Notes: generated from the sequence alone by a model not told the origin. Numbered from the stretch's first letter, positions 6,125 through 12,638 are shown. The stretch: 14,161 nucleotides of DNA from Candidatus Hydrogenedentota bacterium (GCA_029556545.1 JAKQEQ010000174.1:1-14161), one strand, 5' to 3'. Numbers and translations are program-made.

Positions 6125-6655
6125 GTGTTACATTACATCGCGGTAATCATAGTGCAAGTTCCGTGGCTCTTGCTGCTGGCGGGCGCGGCATGGCGCATGC
6201 TGCGGGCGCGGTACCTGTACAGCCGTTTGCAGTTTTACGGCGCGGCGCTGGTGGTGGTATGCGGCATTGCGCGGCTGGTTCTGCTCGATCCGAATTTCGG
6301 CGTGGACCCGACGGCGGAGCGGACATGGGTGTACGGATACCTTCAGGTCGAACCGGGCGCCATCGCGATCGGGCTGTTGTTTTTCATACTCGGCTTCTTT
6401 CTGGACCACCGGCCCGGCAAGGGATTCCAACCCTGGCCGGCCTTGGCCAGGCAGACCGGCCTGGGGTCTTTCTTCGTGGGGAGCGTGCTGGGTCTCATCG
6501 CCTGGTGGCGCGCCGCGCCCGTTGAGACGTATCCGTACTGGACCTTGGCGTGGCTCATCTTCACGCTGGGATGGTATCCTTTCGCCGTCATGTACGTGGT
6601 CTGGAGCGGCCGCGCGCCCGTGCGCAAGGAAGTGCGCATGCCCTTGAACCTGTAG
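6125..6655 (+). CDS. Small polytopic membrane protein of unknown function
   Basis: This is a 176-residue protein with about five hydrophobic segments: roughly residues 4-24 (AVIIVQVPWLLLLAGAA), 36-54, 75-93 (GAIAIGLLFFILGFF), 110-127 and 138-160. The soluble parts are short, and one loop holds DPNFGVDPTAERTWVYGYLQ. The C-terminus is short and basic (RAPVRKEVRMPLNL), suggesting a cytoplasmic end. I recognise no catalytic motif or known family. The start is a GTG at 6125 with GGAG 8 bases upstream; an ATG start is not available nearby. The stop is only 9 bases before the ATG of the HisG-like gene, which has its own AGGAGA, so the two are almost certainly cotranscribed and may work together. Expression would come from the promoter-like pair at 5987-6016. 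Confidence 0.72.
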   Translation: MLHYIAVIIVQVPWLLLLAGAAWRMLRARYLYSRLQFYGAALVVVCGIARLVLLDPNFGVDPTAERTWVYGYLQVEPGAIAIGLLFFILGFFLDHRPGKGFQPWPALARQTGLGSFFVGSVLGLIAWWRAAPVETYPYWTLAWLIFTLGWYPFAVMYVVWSGRAPVRKEVRMPLNL

Positions 6656-6664
6656 GAGAACATC

Positions 6665-7714
6665 ATGAACGAAGCGCGACTGGTCATCGGCATGCCCGCG
6701 GGCTCGCTGGCGGACCCGAATCGGGGCGGCAACCTCATCGCCCTGCTCAAGCACGCGGGATTTCCGACCAAGGGCTACGACGCGGGCGGGCCGACCTCGT
6801 TTCCGCTGCACGCGATGCTCGTCGGCTGGGACGGACGCCCCCAGGAGTTCGGCGCGCAACTCGGCCTCGGCGAGGTCGATATCGCCATCGGCGGCGACGA
6901 CTGGGTCCGCGAGCGGGTTCTCGAATTCAAGTTCGAGTACGGGCGGGATCTGCGCCTCGAGAAGGTGCTGTCGCTCCACCGCGGCGGCGTGCGCATCGTC
7001 ATCATCTACGATCGGCGCGACCCGGCGGAGTCATTCGACGCCTGGTTCGCGGCGTTGCTCCGCGCCAAGCCGCTGGTAAGCATGGTCTCCGAAATGCCGT
7101 ACCTCGCCCTCGAATGGTATCTCAAGAAGGTCGAGGCGCTCGGGTTCGGCAAGTCGCACGCGGCGTATTCCGTGCAGAAGTTCAAGACGCCACCGCGCAT
7201 TCAAGAGGGACTCGTGATCTACGAGACCTGGGGCAAGACCGAGGCGAAAGTGAAGCACGCTGCGGTCGATTTCGGCCTCGAAATCACCCAGAGCGGCAGC
7301 GCCATCCGCAATTACGGCCTCGAAATCGGCGAGGTCATTATGGAGTCCGAGACCGGCATCTGGGCGAACCCGGCCGTGCGCGACAACCCCGAGAAATACG
7401 AACTGGCGCGGTTGTTCCTGCTGAATCTCTACGGGTCCGTCTTCGCTGAGAACAAGGTGTTGATCCTCTTCAACGCGAAGAATGAGGCGACGCCGGGCAT
7501 CCTCGAATACCTCAGTGCGAACAAATTGTTCGGCGATGAGCCCACCATGAACGCCGGCGCGAAATTCACCGAGTTCAGCGTGCAGATGGACGCGGACAAC
7601 CCCGCGCTCCCCCTGGCGAAGGTGCGCTACGACCTCGCACGCCTCGGCGCAACCCACATCGAAACAGTGCCTCTCGATTCCTCGATCCCCGGCCTGGACG
7701 CCATCGCGTTCTAA
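6665..7714 (+). CDS. HisG-like protein (ATP phosphoribosyltransferase family, divergent)
   Basis: This 349-residue cytoplasmic protein has the two-lobed HisG layout. HisG condenses ATP and PRPP in the first step of histidine synthesis. The strand-loop PAGSL (11-15) stands where HisG has PKGRL, so both basic residues are replaced. GEVDIAIGGDDWVRE (69-83) corresponds to the family's G-x-DLGITGxDxxxE. ITQSGS-x-x-RNYGLEIGEV (about 207-222) aligns with the PRPP loop E/TGxTLxxNGL, again altered. ESETGIWANP matches the SxARLIANP strand. The C-terminal 80 residues (PLAKVRYDLARLGATHIETV) resemble the ACT-like regulatory domain of long-form HisG. It is about 50 residues longer than usual HisG, and no other his genes are nearby. 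It could be a paralogue with another substrate or a divergent but true HisG. It follows the membrane-protein gene by 9 bases. Confidence 0.72.
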   Translation: MNEARLVIGMPAGSLADPNRGGNLIALLKHAGFPTKGYDAGGPTSFPLHAMLVGWDGRPQEFGAQLGLGEVDIAIGGDDWVRERVLEFKFEYGRDLRLEKVLSLHRGGVRIVIIYDRRDPAESFDAWFAALLRAKPLVSMVSEMPYLALEWYLKKVEALGFGKSHAAYSVQKFKTPPRIQEGLVIYETWGKTEAKVKHAAVDFGLEITQSGSAIRNYGLEIGEVIMESETGIWANPAVRDNPEKYELARLFLLNLYGSVFAENKVLILFNAKNEATPGILEYLSANKLFGDEPTMNAGAKFTEFSVQMDADNPALPLAKVRYDLARLGATHIETVPLDSSIPGLDAIAF

Positions 7715-7727
7715 GGAGCCACCCTGG

Positions 7728-8675
7728 CTACGGAGCCGGGTCGAGAACGCAGCCGGTCTGCGCGATTCCGGACAAGATAACGCTGTATCCTCCTCCCCCG
7801 AGCACGGCCATCGGACCGTAGTCCCGACCGAGCAAGAACATCGCGATCTCGCCCAGTTCCTCGTGATTGAACACGAGTCCGATCGCGTCGGGACTTGGCA
7901 TGACATCGAGCGATACGCCGTAGATTTGGGCCGCCGCGCGCACTGCGTTCCCCGTGAGGATCGTAAACGACTCGCTGCCCCAGTATTCCGGGACAAACGA
8001 CTCGCCGGATACGAGTCGTTCCGGAAGAAGATGCTGCATCTTGCCCGTGGCCGAGGGTAACCGGTAAAGGTCCTTCACGGAGGACGTGGCGTAGAGCCAC
8101 CCCTGGATCAAGACGTAGTACGCAACGGACTGGTAGTGCGTCCATCCGTCCATTCGACTGGTGGATTCCCAGACGGGGCAGCCGTTCATCTCGAAGCCCT
8201 CGGTAATGTGCTCCACCGTGTAAGCATCAATTGCGTTCAGCCATACCCAGAAATTCCCTGTGGCCAAGGGCCAGTAATCGCACAGCCAGACGCCCGGCGG
8301 CTCTCCTTCGTCCTCGCTTTCACCTTCTCCTTCCCCGATCATCTCCTCTTCTCCTTCCGCGCTTTCGCCCTCCCCTTCACCCTCTCCGTCCGTCGGTCCG
8401 CCTTCGGGCAGACCCGCGCCGCTCGCCCCTTCCCCTTCGCCTTCCGCAGACGGTATTCCCTCGTCGAGATTATCGCCTTCCGGCGCGCTATCCGGATACT
8501 CCGGCGGCTCACCCGTCGCGTCATCCGGCAGGGGGGTGACGTTGTCCGGATCGCCGTTATCCTCGGGCGGCCGCGATGAAGGCGACCAGGGACACGCGCC
8601 CAGCACCAAGGCGCAAACCAATAGCGTGAATAATCCCCCCTGACCGCAAGCCCGCTTGAGCCGCGCGTGTTTCAT
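7728..8675 (-). CDS. Putative lipoprotein with acidic GEGE-rich region
   Basis: This 315-residue exported protein of unknown function starts with a basic stretch and a hydrophobic core (LFTLLVCALVLGAC). Cys28 sits in a lipobox (LGAC), so I predict a lipid-anchored envelope protein. Residues about 30-130 are low complexity and very acidic (Pro, Asp, Glu, Gly) with repeated GEGEGEGE and EGEGES tracts, probably an extended spacer. The C-terminal ~185 residues start at WLCDYWPLATGNFWVW and look globular. A segment of the type PLATGNxWVW is often seen in secreted proteins from uncultured bacteria, but I cannot assign a function. The start ATG at 8675 follows GGGGGG by 7 bases. It converges on the HisG-like gene with only 13 bases between stops and is driven by the strong promoter at 8774-8801. 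Confidence 0.82.
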   Translation of the reverse strand: MKHARLKRACGQGGLFTLLVCALVLGACPWSPSSRPPEDNGDPDNVTPLPDDATGEPPEYPDSAPEGDNLDEGIPSAEGEGEGASGAGLPEGGPTDGEGEGEGESAEGEEEMIGEGEGESEDEGEPPGVWLCDYWPLATGNFWVWLNAIDAYTVEHITEGFEMNGCPVWESTSRMDGWTHYQSVAYYVLIQGWLYATSSVKDLYRLPSATGKMQHLLPERLVSGESFVPEYWGSESFTILTGNAVRAAAQIYGVSLDVMPSPDAIGLVFNHEELGEIAMFLLGRDYGPMAVLGGGGYSVILSGIAQTGCVLDPAP

Positions 8676-8773
8676 GACGCAACCCCCCTTTCTTTATTGA
8701 GACCGCCCCGGCACGCGGACCGTGGCCGCACATCCCGCCGCCGCCGACGATTGCGCGTGCCTTTCTTCTGGAT

Positions 8774-8801
8774 ATGATAGCACTTCCGCGCCGGATGTCA
8801 A
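8774..8801 (-). promoter_or_regulatory. Near-consensus sigma-70 promoter of the lipoprotein gene
   Basis: On the minus strand a perfect TTGACA (8801-8796) is followed after 16 bases by TATCAT (8779-8774), 5 of 6 to consensus. Transcription should start near 8767, giving a leader of about 90 bases before ATG 8675. This is the best promoter match in the window. Confidence 0.72.
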
Positions 8802-8863
8802 GGGTCGGGCACAAATCGGACGACCTAGAACAGTTGTCGCCACTGGGCTTCTTGGTCACCGCG

Positions 8864-8893
8864 TTGTCTCTTGCCGCGGGTCGGGATTAGAAT
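8864..8893 (+). promoter_or_regulatory. Putative promoter of the DRTGG/HATPase/PHP operon
   Basis: TTGTCT (8864-8869) and TAGAAT (8888-8893) are 18 bases apart, 4 of 6 and 5 of 6 to consensus. The predicted start near 8900 leaves a leader of about 32 bases before ATG 8932. The same TAGAAT hexamer stands before the gene at 12639. It is arranged back to back with the lipoprotein promoter. Confidence 0.48.
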
Positions 8894-8931
8894 AGGCGCG
8901 GCGGACGCGACTTTCTCCGCCGGGGACGCCG

Positions 8932-9291
8932 ATGAATCTCGCTGAAGTGGCAGAGCGCATCGGGGCGCGCATCCTGAACCCCGAGCGCGCGCGCGAAGTG
9001 GACGTGGACCGCGTCCATGCGGGGGACCGCATGAGCGATCTGCTGAGCCACGTGTCGGATACGACGCTGCTGGTGACGCATATCGCGAACCACGGCCTCG
9101 TGCGCCTTATCGAACTCATGGATGCGCCGGGCATCTGCCTCGTGAACGGGGCCGCGCCGGACCAGCTCGTCGAGGAAGCCGCGCGGCGCTGCGGCACGGT
9201 GCTGCTGGTGTCGCCCGCGAGCCTGTTCGAGACGTGCGGGCGGCTGCACCGCTGTCTCGGGGCCGGAGGGGAAGGGGCCGCCGCCCGATGA
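8932..9291 (+). CDS. DRTGG domain-containing protein (first copy)
   Basis: This 119-residue protein is a stand-alone DRTGG-type domain, a small alpha/beta fold found next to CBS domains and in hydrogenase-linked operons, thought to bind a ligand or partner. Visible family features are MNLAEVAERIGARIL at the N-terminus, DRMSDLLSHV (family GxxxSDLLSxV), TTLLVTHIANHGLV, a central GICLVNG strand and a final SLFETCGRLH helix. It is clearly homologous to the product of 10852-11205 but diverged, and its C-terminus ends in a Gly/Ala-rich tail. It is the first gene of a five-gene unit. Its TGA overlaps the ATG of the next gene by 4 bases, implying translational coupling. The ribosome binding site is weak (GGGGA). 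The function is inferred only from context: a sensory or scaffold subunit of a redox signalling set. Confidence 0.8.
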   Translation: MNLAEVAERIGARILNPERAREVDVDRVHAGDRMSDLLSHVSDTTLLVTHIANHGLVRLIELMDAPGICLVNGAAPDQLVEEAARRCGTVLLVSPASLFETCGRLHRCLGAGGEGAAAR

Positions 9292-10862
9292 CCGCCGCCA
9301 CCTACCCGATCATCAGCGGGGACTACGAACGGGGCGGCGAGGCGTCCAAGCAACTCAAGACCTTGCTCAAGAAGATCGGGGCGGACGCCGCCGCGGTGCG
9401 CCGCACGATGATCGCGGCGTATGAGGCCGAGATGAACGTGGTCATCCACGCGCAAGACGGCGCGATGCACGTGGCGGTGGACCCGGAGCAGGTCGAGATC
9501 GCCGTTATCGACGGCGGGCCGGGCATCCCGAATATCGACCGCGCGCTTTCGGAGGGGTTTTCGACCGCGCCGGCGGAGGCCCGCGAATTGGGCTTCGGCG
9601 CGGGCATGGGCCTGCCCAATATCCGCAGGAACAGCGACCGCTTCTCGATCCACTCGGGCGAAGGCCGGGGCACGCAGTTGCGGTTTATGGTGCGCCTGCG
9701 GCCCGCCGCGCCCGGCGTGACGGCGCCGAATTCCGTCGCGATTCAAGACGGGCGTTGCAACCAATGCCTGCGGTGCCTCCACGCCTGCCCGACGCAGGCG
9801 ACGCGTGTGCGCGGCGGGAAGCCGCTGATCCTCGAACATTTGTGCGTGGACTGCACGGCCTGCGCCGAGGCGTGTCCCTCGAACGTGTTCGGATTCCCCG
9901 GCCAGACCGCGCTGCCCGAGATTTCGCCGGAGACCGTGTTGGTGCTTCCGGCCTCGTTACTGGGCCAACTGGGGCCGGGCGTAAGCTTCGCGGACGTCGA
10001 GCAGGCGCTCGCGGAGCTCGGGTTCCGCAACGTGCGTGTCAGCGCCGCGTGGGAAAACGCACTGGCCGAGGCCGTGCGTACGCATGCCGCGGACGCCGCG
10101 GCCGCAGGGCCGGTGCTTTCGCCGGTGTGTCCGGCGGTCGTCAATCTGGTTCGCCTGCGGTTTCCTTCGCTGCTGCCGCAAGTGGCCCCGTTTCTGACGC
10201 CCATCGAGGCCGCGCGCGACGAGATCACCGGGCCGCACGCCGTCTTCGTCGCGCCTTGTTCCGCGCAGTATACGGCCCTCGCCGCTCCGAACGGTTTGAC
10301 GCGGACCGACGTGCTCGCGCCCGCGGCGATCATGCCCGCCTTGTTGCCGCGCGTGAAGCGGCGCGCGCATCCGCCCGCGGCCGCCGAGGACGCGACCGTC
10401 ACGCCGCTCCGCATTGGCGGCATGGACTCGGTGACCCGCTTTCTCGAAGACGTCGAGAACGGGCAGGCGACGGATTGCCGTGTCGTCGAGTTGTACGCCT
10501 GTCCCGAGGGGTGTTTCGGTGCGCCGATCTGGAAAACGCACCCGGCGCTGGCGCGCGCGCGCGCCGAGGCCGCTTTGGACGGACACGAAGAAACCGGCGC
10601 CGCCGTCCGCCGCATTCGTGACCTGACGCCGCGCGGCGGCTTGCGCCTGGATGCGGACATGGGGCGCGCCATGCTAAAACTGGGGGAAATCGACCGGTTG
10701 ACGCGCACGTTGCCGGGCCGCGACTGCGGCGTGTGCGGCGCGCCGACCTGCGCTGCACTGGCGGAAGACACCGTGCGCGGCGAGACCGCCGTCGAGGCGT
10801 GCCCGTATCGGGAAATGGAAGACGCGGGGAACAAGCGGAGGGAGTCGCTGCATGAATCTTAA
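9288..10862 (+). CDS. Fusion of RsbW-like HATPase, 2x[4Fe-4S] ferredoxin, [FeFe]-hydrogenase-like domain and Fe-S domain
   Basis: This 524-residue cytoplasmic protein has four modules. Residues 1-140 are an anti-sigma/serine kinase-type HATPase: N-box EAEMN50, G1 DGGPGI (75-80), G2 GFGAGMGLPN (102-111), then GT (128-129). Residues 155-200 hold two ferredoxin motifs, C157/C160/C163/C167-Pro and C186/C189/C192/C196-Pro. Residues 215-420 resemble the [FeFe]-hydrogenase large-subunit C-terminal domain. SPVCP (Cys281), APCSAQ (Cys324) and CPEGC (Cys405, Cys409) match the four ligands of the H-cluster 4Fe-4S unit. The proton-relay Cys (TSCCP) and the conserved Lys (MPCxxK) are replaced by Val and Gln. 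Residues 474-507 (GRDCGVCGAPTC, then EACP) are a 4Fe-4S domain as in RnfB and CO-dehydrogenase-linked proteins. I chose ATG 9288 because of GGAGGGGAAGGGG upstream, the family-like N-terminus and the ATGA overlap. I infer a redox-sensing kinase, not a hydrogen-converting enzyme. Confidence 0.87.
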   Translation: MTAATYPIISGDYERGGEASKQLKTLLKKIGADAAAVRRTMIAAYEAEMNVVIHAQDGAMHVAVDPEQVEIAVIDGGPGIPNIDRALSEGFSTAPAEARELGFGAGMGLPNIRRNSDRFSIHSGEGRGTQLRFMVRLRPAAPGVTAPNSVAIQDGRCNQCLRCLHACPTQATRVRGGKPLILEHLCVDCTACAEACPSNVFGFPGQTALPEISPETVLVLPASLLGQLGPGVSFADVEQALAELGFRNVRVSAAWENALAEAVRTHAADAAAAGPVLSPVCPAVVNLVRLRFPSLLPQVAPFLTPIEAARDEITGPHAVFVAPCSAQYTALAAPNGLTRTDVLAPAAIMPALLPRVKRRAHPPAAAEDATVTPLRIGGMDSVTRFLEDVENGQATDCRVVELYACPEGCFGAPIWKTHPALARARAEAALDGHEETGAAVRRIRDLTPRGGLRLDADMGRAMLKLGEIDRLTRTLPGRDCGVCGAPTCAALAEDTVRGETAVEACPYREMEDAGNKRRESLHES

Positions 10863-11205
10863 GGAAGTCATGGATAAACTGGGTCTGGAACTGCTGACGC
10901 CGGAGTTGCCGCCGGACCCGGCGCGCGAGGTCGCGGGGGCCTACGTGTCGGACCTGTTGAGCGACGTGTTGGCGCATGGGCCCGAGGACGGGCTGCTGGT
11001 CACGGTGCAAGTGCACATGAACGTCGTCGCGGTGTCGGTGCACGCGGGACTGGCCGGCGTCATCTTCGCGATGGGGCGGCGGCCCGAGGACAGCGTGCGC
11101 GCGAAGGCCGTCGAGGAAGGCGTGACGCTATTCGCGTCGAACGAATCCGCGTTCGACGTCGTCGGGCGTCTCTACGCACTCGGCCTGCGAGGAAGCCGTG
11201 CGTGA
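10852..11205 (+). CDS. DRTGG domain-containing protein (second copy)
   Basis: This 117-residue DRTGG-type protein is closer to the family norm than the first copy. It shows MNLKEVMDKLGLELLTPE, then GAYVSDLLSDV, LLVTVQVHMNVVAVSV, GVIFAMGRRPE and ESAFDVVGRLYALG. It is paralogous to 8932-9291, sharing the MNLxEV start, SDLLSxV, LLVT and the GRL end. In hydrogenase-linked operons of other anaerobes such small proteins sit beside HATPase and PHP genes, and their biochemical role is not established. The start ATG lies 11 bases inside the end of the preceding gene, preceded by GGAGG. Its TGA overlaps the GTG of the PHP gene as GTGA, so translation of the three is probably coupled. The pair of paralogues brackets the HATPase/Fe-S gene, suggesting two subunits of one complex. 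Confidence 0.85.
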   Translation: MNLKEVMDKLGLELLTPELPPDPAREVAGAYVSDLLSDVLAHGPEDGLLVTVQVHMNVVAVSVHAGLAGVIFAMGRRPEDSVRAKAVEEGVTLFASNESAFDVVGRLYALGLRGSRA

Positions 11206-11948
11206 AACGGTTCGCCGCGGATTTGCACGTCCACACCGCGCTCTCGCCCTGCGCGGATGACGCCCTGACCCCGCCCGCCGTCGTGCTCGCGGCCATGGAC
11301 GCGGGGCTCGACCTGATCGCGATTTGCGACCACAACACGGCGGGCAACGCCGCCGCCGTGCAGGAGGTTGCGGACGGGCCGGGCGAGGGCCGCGTCGCCG
11401 TGATTCCCGGCATCGAGATCACGACGGCGGAAGAAGTCCACGTCGTGGCGTTGTTTCCGGATACCGCGACGGCCGCCGCGGCCGCTGCGGCCGTGCTGGC
11501 GGGGTTGCCGTCTTACGAAGCGGGCGCGCGGCGCTTGGGCCGTCAGTTGCTGATGAACGGCGACGGGGACATCGTGGGCGAAGAATCGAAGATGCTCTCC
11601 GCGGCGTCGCTGTTTCCCTTGGCGCAGGCGGTGGCGTATGTGCATCGGTGCGGCGGACTGGCGATTGCCGCGCACGTGGACCGCCCCTCCTTTTCCGTAT
11701 GCGGGCAATTGGGTTTCTTCCCGCCGGACGTGCGCTTTGACGCGATCGAGATTTCCGCCGCGGGCCATGACCAGGGTCGAGACGCCGAGTTCCGCGTGCT
11801 CGGGCTGCCGCTGATCTTCGCATCCGACAGCCACAGCCTGGACGAGATCGGCGCGACGCGGTCCTATTTCGAGTTGGAAGCGCCGGACTTTCACGGGCTC
11901 GCGCGCGCGCTTCGGAACGCGGGCGGGAGGACCTACGGCATTGCGTGA
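11202..11948 (+). CDS. PHP-domain metal-dependent phosphoesterase
   Basis: This 248-residue protein is a polymerase-and-histidinol-phosphatase (PHP) domain, a TIM-like barrel with a tri-metal site that hydrolyses phosphoesters. The metal-binding residues are visible in order: DLHVHT (Asp7, His9, His11), CDHN (Asp43, His44), PGIEITT (Glu72), EVHVV (His80), AAHVDRPSF (His158, Asp160) and SDSH (Asp209, His211). All canonical positions look intact, so it should be catalytic; the substrate is unknown. CADD and FSVCGQLGFFP are also typical of the hydrogenase-cluster PHP branch. It starts at GTG 11202, overlapping the previous stop, and its end overlaps the start of the next gene by 8 bases. In this setting it may hydrolyse a nucleotide or phosphoprotein signal made or read by the flanking kinases, which is inference. 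Confidence 0.9.
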   Translation: MKRFAADLHVHTALSPCADDALTPPAVVLAAMDAGLDLIAICDHNTAGNAAAVQEVADGPGEGRVAVIPGIEITTAEEVHVVALFPDTATAAAAAAAVLAGLPSYEAGARRLGRQLLMNGDGDIVGEESKMLSAASLFPLAQAVAYVHRCGGLAIAAHVDRPSFSVCGQLGFFPPDVRFDAIEISAAGHDQGRDAEFRVLGLPLIFASDSHSLDEIGATRSYFELEAPDFHGLARALRNAGGRTYGIA

Positions 11949-12480
11949 ACTCTCGCTGCACATCCTCGACCTCATGGAGAACGCCACGCGCGCCGGGGCC
12001 ACCGTGGTGTACGTCGGCATCACCGAGAACGTCGCGCAAGACACCCTCGAGATCGTCGTCGAGGACAACGGGCCCGGACTGCCCGCTTCGTCCGACGCGG
12101 CGCTGGACCCGTTCTACACCACCAAGGAAGGCAAGAAGACCGGGCTCGGCTTAAGCTTGTTCCGCGCCGCCGCCGAGCAGGCCGGCGGATCGATGACCGT
12201 CGAGCGGGCGACGTTGGGCGGCGTCGCCGTGCGCGCCGTGATGCAGTTGCGCCACGTGGACCGCGCGCCGTTGGGCGACTTGGCGGAGACGTTCCGCACG
12301 CTGGTGCTCACGCATCCCGAGATTGACTTCTGCTGCCACGTACGAAGCGACGGCGGCGAAACCCTCGTGCGGGTCCTCGACATCATCCTCGAACTCGGGA
12401 CCGACGCCGCGGACGAGTTCGCGGTCGCGCGGATCGTCACCGAGCGCGTGCGCGCGGCGATCGCGCCCCTGCGCGCATAG
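11941..12480 (+). CDS. HATPase (histidine-kinase-like ATP-binding) protein without phosphoacceptor domain
   Basis: This 179-residue protein consists of a GHKL ATPase domain and a short extra alpha/beta tail. The N-box is DLMENATRAGA (Asn14), G1 is EDNGPGLP (41-48), the F/G2 region is DPFYTTKEGKKTGLGLSL, and AAEQAGGSMTVERATLGG completes the lid. There is no HisKA/DHp helix with an H-box, no membrane segment and no sensor domain. It must therefore phosphorylate a partner in trans, or only bind ATP. The C-terminal part (PLGDLAETFRTLVLTHPEID, then FCCHVRSDG) is not a known receiver or output domain. The TTG start at 11941 fits the family (MRELSLHILDLxEN), has GGGAGG 10 bases upstream and overlaps the PHP stop by 8 bases. 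It is the last gene of the five-gene unit and the second HATPase in it. Confidence 0.87.
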   Translation: MRELSLHILDLMENATRAGATVVYVGITENVAQDTLEIVVEDNGPGLPASSDAALDPFYTTKEGKKTGLGLSLFRAAAEQAGGSMTVERATLGGVAVRAVMQLRHVDRAPLGDLAETFRTLVLTHPEIDFCCHVRSDGGETLVRVLDIILELGTDAADEFAVARIVTERVRAAIAPLRA

Positions 12481-12489
12481 AACACAGTG

Positions 12490-12543
12490 TATGGAGTGCG
12501 CCCTTCAGGGCGCGGGGCGCGGGCTGAAGCCCGCACTTCATGC
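12490..12543. repeat. Inverted pair of REP-like hairpins (BIME-like)
   Basis: Two adjacent perfect hairpins are present. GCGCCC-TTCA-GGGCGC (12498-12513) has a GGAG foot at 12493-12496. GCGGGC-TGAA-GCCCGC (12519-12534) has a GAAG foot when read on the other strand. They are inverted copies of one 18-mer that differ by two compensatory base-pair changes, so the stem is preserved. The tetraloops TTCA and TGAA are complementary. The GGAG-plus-hairpin design is that of REP sequences mobilised by RAYT transposases. It may also end transcription of the operon. No RAYT gene is in the window. Confidence 0.72.
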
Positions 12544-12569
12544 AAGGACCCCGAAGACACGCCGCCGGC

Positions 12570-12598
12570 TTGGTCTGAGCGGGCGGTTCCGCTAGAAT
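12570..12598 (+). promoter_or_regulatory. Weak promoter candidate for the glycosyltransferase-methyltransferase gene
   Basis: TTGGTC (12570-12575) and TAGAAT (12593-12598) are 17 bases apart. The -10 is good and the -35 keeps only TTG. Transcription would start near 12605, about 34 bases before ATG 12639. The -10 hexamer is identical to the one proposed for the operon at 8932. Confidence 0.35.
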
Positions 12599-12638
12599 CG
12601 CGCCTTGATCCCCGGCAAGAGACAAGGCAACGTGCGCT

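Noticed and set aside
7715-7730. Small stem (AGCCA/TGGCT) between the convergent HisG-like and lipoprotein genes as a terminator
   Set aside because: It is only a 5-bp stem with a 3-base loop and no T-run, and it overlaps the lipoprotein stop codon; too weak to call.
9234-9287. Upstream ATG giving an 18-residue N-terminal extension of the HATPase/Fe-S protein
   Set aside because: The extension (MRAAAPLSRGRRGRGRRP) is a frame-shifted reading of the DRTGG gene's end. ATG 9288 has a strong purine-rich ribosome binding site and the ATGA overlap typical of this operon.
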